From assembly GCF_000828085.3 (NCBI RefSeq), contig NZ_JXCA02000003.1:100524-147155 (forward strand): a stretch of 46,632 bases of DNA. Reading direction: 5' to 3'. The position numbers were made by a program, and so were the translations under genes. Positions 7,468-14,870 of this stretch are shown here, in pieces. The notes under the pieces are model-generated. The model had not been told where the DNA came from, searched no databases, and saw only the letters and a list, made by a program, of their open reading frames with translations. The DNA comes from Scytonema tolypothrichoides VB-61278. GTDB lineage: Bacteria > Cyanobacteriota > Cyanobacteriia > Cyanobacteriales > Nostocaceae. Within the stretch, counting starts at the first letter, position 1. Each line of letters opens with the position of its first letter.

Positions 7468-8703
7468 ATGGATTTATTAGAATACCAGGTGAAAGAATGG
7501 TTTGCGAACATAGGCATTCCTGTATTGCCTTCGCAACGAATTGACCATCCCACGGATTTAAAACGTTTAAAAATTGACTACCCAATTGTTCTGAAATCTC
7601 AGGTGAATGCGGCGGAACGAGCAAAAGTAGGTGGAGTCAGATTTGTAGAAACGACTATCGATGCGATCGCCGCTGCACGAAGTATCTTTAATTTGCCAAT
7701 TTTAGGACAATTGCCAGAAGTGTTACTGGCAGAAACTAAGTACGAAACGGAACAAGAATTTTATCTTGCTGTGGTCTTGGATACAGCTGTCTGTCGTCCT
7801 ATACTTTTAGGGTGTACAGAAGCTATGGACATAGATTGGGACTCAGCAGACGAAAAAATGCACTACGTTGTCGTTGAACAAGAGTTTTCCCCATTTTATG
7901 CTCGACAACTGGCGTTGAAAATGGGCTTGCAAGGTGCCTTAATGCAGTCAGTTAGCAATGTTGTGGAGAAGATGTACCAGTTATTTGTGGAAAAAGACTT
8001 GGACTTAGTGGAAATCAATCCCTTAGGTGTGAGTCCCTCTGGTCAAGTTATGGCACTTAATGGTAACGTCAGCATTAACGAACGGGCAATTGGTCGCCAT
8101 CCAAATATGGCTGACATAGCAAAAGCAATGGTCAACCCTTATACTAGTAGTCATACAATCCGGAACTTGGGCGACTGGGATGTCGTAGAAATGCACGGTA
8201 AAATTGCCATATTGGGCAACGGTGCTGGATTGGTCATGGCAACTTTAGACTTAGTCGTTAATAGTGGTGGAAAGCCTGGGGTGTGTCTAAACCTGCGTCA
8301 TGCCTCTGTTACCGAAACCTCACCAACCACTTTCAAGAGTCGGTTAGAACAAGCTTTAAAAAACCTGGCTACGGATAAAAGTATTCAGGTAATACTCATT
8401 AATTTCCTAGGTAGCATTTCCCAAGGTACTGAAGTTTCTGAAGTCATTGGCGACTTTGTAGAAAGTAGTATGACTGAAGCTCAACTATTTATGGCTAAAT
8501 CTAATGGAGGTAAAAACCGTCGAGAGAACAGTTTTCCGCGCTTAGTCGTTCGTCTTGCTGGTTCTGAGTTCGATACAGCAAGAATTGATATAGCAGCACT
8601 GAAAACTCCAACTGATACGTCGATAACGGTAGTGGAAAATTTAGATGAAGGCGTAGCAGAAGCAATTCGTTTGGCTAAGTCAACAGTATATAGAAGATTT
8701 TAA
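7468..8703 (+). CDS. Succinyl-CoA ligase beta-subunit-like protein, divergent (sucC paralog)
   Basis: I place the start at the ATG at 7468, since AAGGTG at 7455-7460 is well spaced; a GTG two codons upstream is also possible. The 411-aa protein has the ATP-grasp and ligase domains of SucC: MDLLEYQVKEWFANIGIPVLPSQ, VEKMYQLFVEKDLDLVEINPLGV and GNGAGLVMATLDLV. Several conserved sites are changed. The glycine-rich nucleotide loop (GGRGKAGG in E. coli SucC) reads AAERAKVGG. The metal-binding LDGK reads LNGN (the equivalent of Asp213 is Asn). The GGGA loop of the ligase domain reads RHASV, and a low-complexity insertion (KSNGGKNRRENS) appears near residue 350. It pairs with the sucD-like gene 167 bases downstream. 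Catalysis as a normal succinyl-CoA synthetase looks doubtful. Confidence 0.85.
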   Translation: MDLLEYQVKEWFANIGIPVLPSQRIDHPTDLKRLKIDYPIVLKSQVNAAERAKVGGVRFVETTIDAIAAARSIFNLPILGQLPEVLLAETKYETEQEFYLAVVLDTAVCRPILLGCTEAMDIDWDSADEKMHYVVVEQEFSPFYARQLALKMGLQGALMQSVSNVVEKMYQLFVEKDLDLVEINPLGVSPSGQVMALNGNVSINERAIGRHPNMADIAKAMVNPYTSSHTIRNLGDWDVVEMHGKIAILGNGAGLVMATLDLVVNSGGKPGVCLNLRHASVTETSPTTFKSRLEQALKNLATDKSIQVILINFLGSISQGTEVSEVIGDFVESSMTEAQLFMAKSNGGKNRRENSFPRLVVRLAGSEFDTARIDIAALKTPTDTSITVVENLDEGVAEAIRLAKSTVYRRF

Positions 8704-8771
8704 CTAATTCACCTCGTGGACTACTATTTGATTTTTGCGAAGCTTCGTACACCTCAAATAACCTTTCTTTT

Positions 8772-8837
8772 TTCCTGTTCCCTGTTAAGCGTTCCCTGTT
8801 CCCTGTTAAGCGTTCCCTGTTCCCTATTGCCTGTTCG
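8772..8837. repeat. Short tandem repeats (TTCCCTG and TTAAGCG units)
   Basis: Units TTCCCTG and TTAAGCG alternate several times, ending in TTCCCTATTGCCTGTTCG. They fill much of the 167-base gap between the sucC-like and sucD-like genes. The repeats match the heptamer repeats common in filamentous cyanobacteria. Confidence 0.8.
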
Positions 8838-8870
8838 TGCCAACACAACTAATTTCACCAATTTTATATT

Positions 8871-9752
8871 ATGAATTTAACACCATATAGCAAAGTGTTA
8901 ATCCAAGGCTTTTCTGAGTACATTACAGCAAATCATGTTGCTCAAATGAAAGCCAATGGTACAAATTTGGTGGCTGGGGTTAATCCTGGATCTGGCGGAC
9001 AACAGATGTATAGTCTACCAGTCTTCGATCTCGTAGAGGAAGTCGTAGAAAAATTTGGAGTGATTGATACTACAATTATCTGCGTCCATCCTTACCAAGT
9101 TTTAGATGCAGCACTAGAAGCGCTGGAATCTGATATCCGCCAAATCATCATCATCTCCCCTGGTGTACCACCCTTGGATATGGTACAACTACTTCGTAAA
9201 GCCGAAGCTAAAGAAACTCTCATAGTAGGACCAAATAGTCCTGGGATTATCATACCGGGAAAAATCCTCTTAGGAACTCAACCTAGTGAATTTTATACAG
9301 CAGGTTCAGTAGGAATTTTGAGTCGGAGTACGACTCTAACTTACGAAATTGCTAGAGAATTAACTGATGCTGGCTTGGGACAGTCGATGAGTGTTAGCAT
9401 TGGGAGTGATGCGATCGTTGGTTCGTCTTTTCTGCAATGGCTACAAATATTAGATGAAGATGAAGCCACAAAGACAATTGTTTTGGTTGGTCAACCCGGT
9501 GGCGATCGCGAAGAAGCCGCAGCACGATATATTGCAGAAGCAATTGATAAACCAGTTGTTGCCTATATTGCAGGTACACAAGCACCATCCGCAAGACATT
9601 GGCGTCAGACAGGTACTTTGGCGGCTGTGATCGGACGCGATCCTGATTTTGGCACAGCAAAAAACAAATTAGCCGCTTTTTCCTTTGCCAGAGTTCCAGT
9701 TGCAGAACGTCCTTCTCAGATTCCAGAATTGGTGAAGAAGGCGCTGAGATAG
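8871..9752 (+). CDS. Succinyl-CoA ligase alpha-subunit-like protein lacking the catalytic histidine (sucD paralog)
   Basis: The 293-aa protein aligns along its whole length with SucD, which binds CoA and carries the phosphohistidine of succinyl-CoA synthetase. The fold is kept (VNPGSGGQQMYSLPVFDLVEE, GPNSPGIIIPGKILLGTQP, DPDFGTAKNKLAAF). The catalytic residues are not. The motif GHAGAI, whose His is phosphorylated (His246 in E. coli), reads RQTGTL, with Gln at 246. The GEIGG glutamate that supports it (Glu208) is Gln208 (GQPGG). GPNCPG is GPNSPG, SRSGTLTYE is SRSTTLTYE, and the CoA loop GFTGSQG is GFSEYIT. The C-terminal half still ends with PVAERPSQIPELVKKAL, typical of cyanobacterial SucD. 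It ends five bases before a convergent gene. Confidence 0.87.
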   Translation: MNLTPYSKVLIQGFSEYITANHVAQMKANGTNLVAGVNPGSGGQQMYSLPVFDLVEEVVEKFGVIDTTIICVHPYQVLDAALEALESDIRQIIIISPGVPPLDMVQLLRKAEAKETLIVGPNSPGIIIPGKILLGTQPSEFYTAGSVGILSRSTTLTYEIARELTDAGLGQSMSVSIGSDAIVGSSFLQWLQILDEDEATKTIVLVGQPGGDREEAAARYIAEAIDKPVVAYIAGTQAPSARHWRQTGTLAAVIGRDPDFGTAKNKLAAFSFARVPVAERPSQIPELVKKALR

Positions 9753-9757
9753 CAAAA

Positions 9758-11437
9758 TTACTTGCCTGATTTAAACAGTGCTTTGGAAGTAGAATCGCCT
9801 GCTAGCCGCAATTGTCGTGTTAGTTGCAGGTTGAGCAATACTAGCACAAGTAGCTGAGCCACTACTATCACCCAAACGGCTGTTACAGTGTTGCCCAGCA
9901 ATAAAACAAAGGGATAAATAAACAGTTCCAAGGGGCTGAAACCGTTAATCCCCAGTAACCTAGAAATGACCGACGGCAATAAAATTGTTGCACCCAGCGC
10001 ACTAGCTGTCCAAAGTGCCCGTTGCTGAATTCGCATGAACAACACTAATTGAGCAAAGCTTGCGTAAATCATTAGTAAGATACTATTAAGAGCTAGACCG
10101 AAAAACGCCCAGGTTCTGTTCTCATCTACTCGGTAGGGTATCTCTCCTTTTTGTTGGGCAGGCGAGAGTAAAATAAAGAAAGCTAGAAAAATTATGACGA
10201 TGATCAGATTGATAGCGATCGCTACCACTGCCGGATTTTTTTCACCCCAAATTAAATCCTGTACTAACGAGTTATAACCGAGTTTCTTGCTACTAGAAAC
10301 TCTCTGGTGTCGGTAGCGTGCCCAATCTTGTAGTGCTTGGCGGTGAGGTGTGATAGCAGCAATTAGATATAGGAACAGCAAAAAATTCAATAACGATAGC
10401 GCAAAGAGGTTTTCAGTCAGCGGCAAAGCGTATGGGCTACGATTTGCTGGTGCTGCGTAGTTGGCGCATCCTATAGTTAAAACTGTAAAGCAAACAGTCA
10501 GCAAATAACTCTGCTGCTTACTTAACATAGTCGCGTTCTGATCACGAAAGCAACGCTGCAAAGATTGCCAAATAAACCCGGTTAAAATGCCGTAATTTAA
10601 CAGAACAAAACCGACGATAGTTAAGACATTACCACTTAGTACAAAGTGAAACCACTTAAAACGTTCTAACCCTGTCGCAAAGCCTTCAAAAAAAGAAGTT
10701 GTAGACAAATTTGGGATTAGACAAAAAGGATTAAGCAGCTTCAGCCAAGTCGTTGAATTAAAATAACTAGTCGTGCTTATTCCTTTAGTTAACATCAAGA
10801 AAATTAAAACTGCCCCACTACCTAACCAAGCTTGAAAACTGCCAAGCCAAGAACCAACCAAGCCAAATAGCATAGCAGCACTGTAGTAAAAAACAGAAGC
10901 TACAGCGACAACTGCGTAGAAGCTCAAAATTAGACTTAGAGGAATTTTGGCAGCAAGCCCAGAGTACAAATGCAAAGGAAGTGCTAATGCGGTAAACAAA
11001 TAAATCAAAATCGGCACTCCTAGCAACTTGCCGATGAAAATACTTTTTTCTGATTGGGGGCTGAGGCGAGTCAAATTAAATGTGCCGCGACGTTCTTCAG
11101 TTGCCAAATCGTTAATTAGCATATAAGTTCCTGCAACTAACAGGATGACAATGCCAATTAAACCTAAACCTACGAATATGTCTCGCCACCAGGATTGCCA
11201 GTATTCATCCGGCAGGCATTTCAACTGATATCTCTTGTCAAGATTTTCACCGAAAGTTGGTGCACAATATTTGTCGAATATATCAGAAGTTACACGGGTC
11301 AGTAGCTGGGTTTGGAAAGATATCAATACTATAATAAATTGACCCACCAAGGAAAGAGCAATTGTAAGTAGTATGTTGCGGGGTTTGAGGCGTCCTTTGA
11401 GTTCTCGTAACAGCTGAGGATTCCAGTTAAGTTTCAT
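9758..11437 (-). CDS. ABC-2-type transporter permease (second of two)
   Basis: The 559-aa protein begins WNPQLLRELKGRLKPRNILLTIALSLVGQ, closely matching the start of the gene just upstream. It has a first membrane helix, a periplasmic loop with two cysteines (CAPTF and KCLPD), then LINDLATEERRGTFNLTRLSPQSEKSIFIGKLLGVP. That segment, an amphipathic stretch with ATEERRGT, is the typical coupling region of ABC-2 permeases. About ten further hydrophobic segments follow. It is the last gene of a three-gene minus-strand operon (ATPase, permease, permease), 95 bases from its paralog. The substrate cannot be told. Confidence 0.82.
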   Translation of the reverse strand: MKLNWNPQLLRELKGRLKPRNILLTIALSLVGQFIIVLISFQTQLLTRVTSDIFDKYCAPTFGENLDKRYQLKCLPDEYWQSWWRDIFVGLGLIGIVILLVAGTYMLINDLATEERRGTFNLTRLSPQSEKSIFIGKLLGVPILIYLFTALALPLHLYSGLAAKIPLSLILSFYAVVAVASVFYYSAAMLFGLVGSWLGSFQAWLGSGAVLIFLMLTKGISTTSYFNSTTWLKLLNPFCLIPNLSTTSFFEGFATGLERFKWFHFVLSGNVLTIVGFVLLNYGILTGFIWQSLQRCFRDQNATMLSKQQSYLLTVCFTVLTIGCANYAAPANRSPYALPLTENLFALSLLNFLLFLYLIAAITPHRQALQDWARYRHQRVSSSKKLGYNSLVQDLIWGEKNPAVVAIAINLIIVIIFLAFFILLSPAQQKGEIPYRVDENRTWAFFGLALNSILLMIYASFAQLVLFMRIQQRALWTASALGATILLPSVISRLLGINGFSPLELFIYPFVLLLGNTVTAVWVIVVAQLLVLVLLNLQLTRQLRLAGDSTSKALFKSGK

Positions 11438-11532
11438 AAAAAAAGTCTTTCCAATTCGCAGTTAGTTATAGAACAGACACACCCCAAACCAGAAACAAAT
11501 TTGTTGCTATTTCAGCTTCTGAAAATTCTTCC

Positions 11533-13464
11533 CTAGCGTCCTGTCAACAATGCTTTTGTCGCAGAGTCTCCTGCAAGTCTCACCTGTTTTATCAGATGCA
11601 AGTTTAACAATACCAAAACACTCAACTCTCCCAACCAAGCCAGAAAAATTGTTGGCGTCGAGGCATACTCCAAACTAGCCCAAGGAAAAGTCGAAAACAG
11701 CCACACAGTAGGATATTTAGAATAATCAACAGAAAGCATTCCTAGAATGACTGGTGGTAAGAAAACCGCTGCGCCAATAGTGCCAACTGCCCAGAAAGAA
11801 CGCTTAGTTGTTTTCATCAACAGCATCCTCTGGGCTATGGTGGCGTAAATTATCATCAACGTGATAAACATGGCTACACCTAAGATGGTCTTTAGCCTAC
11901 CAACATGATTAATTTGCCAATCTATATTAGAGGTGTTGTGAATATTCAAAACAGGTGCCAGTAAAATCCAAACAAGTAATGGGACTGTCACTATCACAAG
12001 ATTAATTGCTATTGCCACAAATGAAGGGCTTTTTTCACCTAAAATCAAATCCAGCAACAAAGATTTTCTCCAAACACTTTGATGACCAGAAAGATTCTGG
12101 TGTCGATACCTTGCCCAATCTTGTATCGTTTGACGGTGAGGTGAGAGAATTGCAATTAAACTGAACAACAGCACTAAGTTGAAGAAAACTAACCAAAACA
12201 AACTCTGTTGTATTTGAGAATTCACATCGTAAATGCAACAAGAAACATTACTTTGAGATTCATACTCACAAGCAGAATTACAAAATCCTTCTCTGTATTG
12301 TAAAGCAAATCCCCAAAAAATAAATTGGAAGCAAGCAACAAATAAATAACTTTGATCCTTGCTAAAAATAGTAGCATTTTGATTACGGAAACAACGCTTT
12401 AGTGCTTGCCAAATCCAGTAAGTCAACAAGCCATAATTCAACAAGTGCAAAGCCATTAAACTGCCAATATTTGTTCCCACAGGAATATAGAAAAACTGGA
12501 CTTTTTGCATGAATACCCAGTTGTATCCGTTCTTAAAGATATTTGGGAAGAAATGCTGGGTCATGTCAAAGGGGCTTAACAGCCTAAACCAAGCAAATGA
12601 AGAATTTAATGAGTATGATTCAGACGACGCCAATTGCATCGTAAGTACCAAAAATAGTAAAACAGCACCACTACCGAACCAAGCTTGAAAACCATTCAAC
12701 CAACGACAACATAAACCAAAAAGCAGTGCCACAGTGTAAAAGAAAATGCAGGAACCCGCTAGAACAACCCAAAAACTTAAGATGTAACTTGTGGCAATAT
12801 TGGCACCGTGTCCAGCAATGAAATGTAGAGGGACTGCTGTGAAGACAAGCAAATAAATTAAAATTGGAACACCCAGTATTTTGCCAATTAAAATACTAGT
12901 TTCTGATTGAGGAGTGAGGCGAATAAAATTGAGTGTGCCGCGCCGTTCTTCAGTCGCTAAATTATTGATGAGTAAATAGGTGCCAGCAACTAATAGTGTG
13001 AAAATAAAAATGATACTCAGGGAGAAAAATATGTATCCCCAGTGTTCACGCCACCACATTTGCATGTCAAGTTGGTCAGCTGGGCAGAAATTCTTGGATA
13101 AATAGTTATTGGACTCAGTTATTTTTGTTTGAATTTGTGCAATTTCTGCTTTAAGTTCTTGGATTTTATCTGGTAATCTTGGTTGAGTATTTAGATAACT
13201 ATCTAATTGTCTCTGAAGGTTATTAGATTGTTCAGACAACTGGTTAGTCTTGTAATCATAAGCTGGACGGAGACGACAATACTCTCCAACGAGTGAATAT
13301 TCGTCACCAGGTAAGTTTGCCAATTGACAAAGAAATAGTACCAGTTGACCAACTAGCGATATGACAACTGCGATCGCTACATTAAACCCTTTAAAGCGTC
13401 CTTTAATTTCTCGGAATAGTTGGGGATTCCAATCACCTAGTTTGTCTATCAAGTTGATTATCAT
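11533..13464 (-). CDS. ABC-2-type transporter permease with periplasmic coiled coil (first of two)
   Basis: The 643-aa protein is a paralog of the next gene (DWNPQLFREIKGRFKGFN, LINNLATEERRGTLNFIRLTPQSETSILIGKILGVP). It differs by a longer loop between membrane helices 1 and 2. At about residues 66-130 this loop carries a predicted coiled coil (LSEQSNNLQRQLDSYLN, KIQELKAEIAQIQTKITES) that should lie outside the membrane, perhaps a contact for a partner. Another cysteine-rich loop (CNSACEYESQSNVSCCIY) appears near residue 400. A tandem gene duplication followed by divergence is the simplest history. The two permeases could form a heterodimer with the upstream ATPase. Confidence 0.82.
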   Translation of the reverse strand: MIINLIDKLGDWNPQLFREIKGRFKGFNVAIAVVISLVGQLVLFLCQLANLPGDEYSLVGEYCRLRPAYDYKTNQLSEQSNNLQRQLDSYLNTQPRLPDKIQELKAEIAQIQTKITESNNYLSKNFCPADQLDMQMWWREHWGYIFFSLSIIFIFTLLVAGTYLLINNLATEERRGTLNFIRLTPQSETSILIGKILGVPILIYLLVFTAVPLHFIAGHGANIATSYILSFWVVLAGSCIFFYTVALLFGLCCRWLNGFQAWFGSGAVLLFLVLTMQLASSESYSLNSSFAWFRLLSPFDMTQHFFPNIFKNGYNWVFMQKVQFFYIPVGTNIGSLMALHLLNYGLLTYWIWQALKRCFRNQNATIFSKDQSYLFVACFQFIFWGFALQYREGFCNSACEYESQSNVSCCIYDVNSQIQQSLFWLVFFNLVLLFSLIAILSPHRQTIQDWARYRHQNLSGHQSVWRKSLLLDLILGEKSPSFVAIAINLVIVTVPLLVWILLAPVLNIHNTSNIDWQINHVGRLKTILGVAMFITLMIIYATIAQRMLLMKTTKRSFWAVGTIGAAVFLPPVILGMLSVDYSKYPTVWLFSTFPWASLEYASTPTIFLAWLGELSVLVLLNLHLIKQVRLAGDSATKALLTGR

Positions 13465-13678
13465 TTAACAAAACTCCAGAATTAAGTTAACTACTTTGTA
13501 GAGTCCAAGTCCGCCATTGAGTAACTAATGACGTAAGAATTCAGCACGAATTGGGTCATTTGTCAGAATTTGTAAGGAGTCTAGTATGATTGGTACATTC
13601 ATTCATCAAATGTTCTCCTGATTTTGTAACTATTCTGACTCCTGGATTCTGACTCCTGAATTCTTACTTAATGACTAA
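13465..13678. other. Gap between ABC ATPase and first permease
   Basis: No gene is visible in these 214 bases. A GACTCCTG/ATTCTGAC-type repeat (CTGACTCCTGGATTCTGACTCC at about 13635-13657) is the only pattern. The gap is long for one operon, so a second promoter for the permeases is possible. Confidence 0.3.
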
Positions 13679-14629
13679 TCAAGATGCTTGCTTATGACCT
13701 AATTTGAGGAAAATTGTTTCGAGGTCTTCTTGAGTGCAGTGAAAATCAGTCAGAGGAATATTAGCTGTAACAAGCGATCGCAACAAATTTGCACAATCTT
13801 CCTGTTTACCAGAAAAATTGACTCGCACGCTATTTTTTGTAGGCATGATCTCCCACTCTTGTACGTGAGGATTATTTTTGAGTTCTCCTAAAAGTTCGTC
13901 TAATTTGCCTAAAGTCGATATGATAATTTGCTGGCGGGCAAGACGTTGGTAAAGTTGTTGTAGCGATGCACTTTCGACCAAAAAGCCAAGTTCCATAATT
14001 CCCACACTTGTACACAGTTCCGCTAAGTCGCTGAGAACGTGGGAGGAGATCAATATTGTCATCCCTGCTTCTTGCAACACCTTGATGATTTCGCGAAACT
14101 GCACCCTCGCAATTGGATCTAATCCTGAAACTGGTTCATCTAGCAACAAGACAATAGGTTCGTGGATAATGGTTCGGGCTAAACACAAACGCTGTTTCAT
14201 TCCTCGTGATAGTGTCGAAATCAAGCTATTGCGTTTATTGCCCAGTTGTATCAGTTCTATAACTTCGTACAGGCGTTGAGTGCGGCGTGGTTCCCGCAAC
14301 TGATACAAACGCGCAAAATAATCTAGGTAGTCCCAGACTGTCAGTTCCTCGTACAGTGGATAGTCGTCAGGTAAATAGCCTAAGCGACGCTTGAGGGTGG
14401 GGTTGCTTTTGTCGCGTAGTAGGCGATCGCCATTAATATAAATCTCACCCGTCGTTGGTTCCTCCGCAGCAGCCAACATCCGGATGAGAGTCGTTTTCCC
14501 TGCACCATTAGGACCAATCAGTCCGTAAACTTCTCCTGATTCTATTTCTAAATCAATATCATTTACAGCAACGTGTCTGTCAAATTGCTTAGTCAGTTCA
14601 CAAGTCCGGATTGCCAGTTCTTTTGTCAT
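13679..14629 (-). CDS. ABC transporter ATP-binding protein
   Basis: The 316-aa protein has all ABC ATPase motifs: Walker A GLIGPNGAGKTT (about 36-47), Q-loop region LGYLPDDYPLYEELTV, signature LSRGMKQRLCLARTI, Walker B VLLLDEPVSGLDP and the H-loop SSHV. A C-terminal region of about 100 residues (VESASLQQLYQRL onward) is the usual extra domain of CcmA/NatA-type exporters. It is the first gene of the operon with the two ABC-2 permeases and should power them. The start is the ATG at 14629. It faces the glycoside-hydrolase-like gene across 240 bases. Confidence 0.92.
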   Translation of the reverse strand: MTKELAIRTCELTKQFDRHVAVNDIDLEIESGEVYGLIGPNGAGKTTLIRMLAAAEEPTTGEIYINGDRLLRDKSNPTLKRRLGYLPDDYPLYEELTVWDYLDYFARLYQLREPRRTQRLYEVIELIQLGNKRNSLISTLSRGMKQRLCLARTIIHEPIVLLLDEPVSGLDPIARVQFREIIKVLQEAGMTILISSHVLSDLAELCTSVGIMELGFLVESASLQQLYQRLARQQIIISTLGKLDELLGELKNNPHVQEWEIMPTKNSVRVNFSGKQEDCANLLRSLVTANIPLTDFHCTQEDLETIFLKLGHKQAS

Positions 14630-14870
14630 ATTTACTGAAGTGCGGCTTTAAATTATACTAAATTGCATTCAGCGAGAGACGCGCATAACACTCTGATACG
14701 GAAAACTATCTGAATCTAGCGCGTTTGGTAATCCACCACGTTTGGCTGCGATTGTTTAATAGACAACAGTCAGCCTACCTTTTGACTACAGTATTTTTAG
14801 GTTTGTTTCGGAAATTGAAACTAGTTGTTATCAAAACTTAAAATTTAAATTCAAAACATTATTGAAACTT

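Noticed and set aside
8772-8837. Repeat tract considered as a CRISPR array or regulator array
   Set aside because: Units are seven-base tandem copies without unique spacers.
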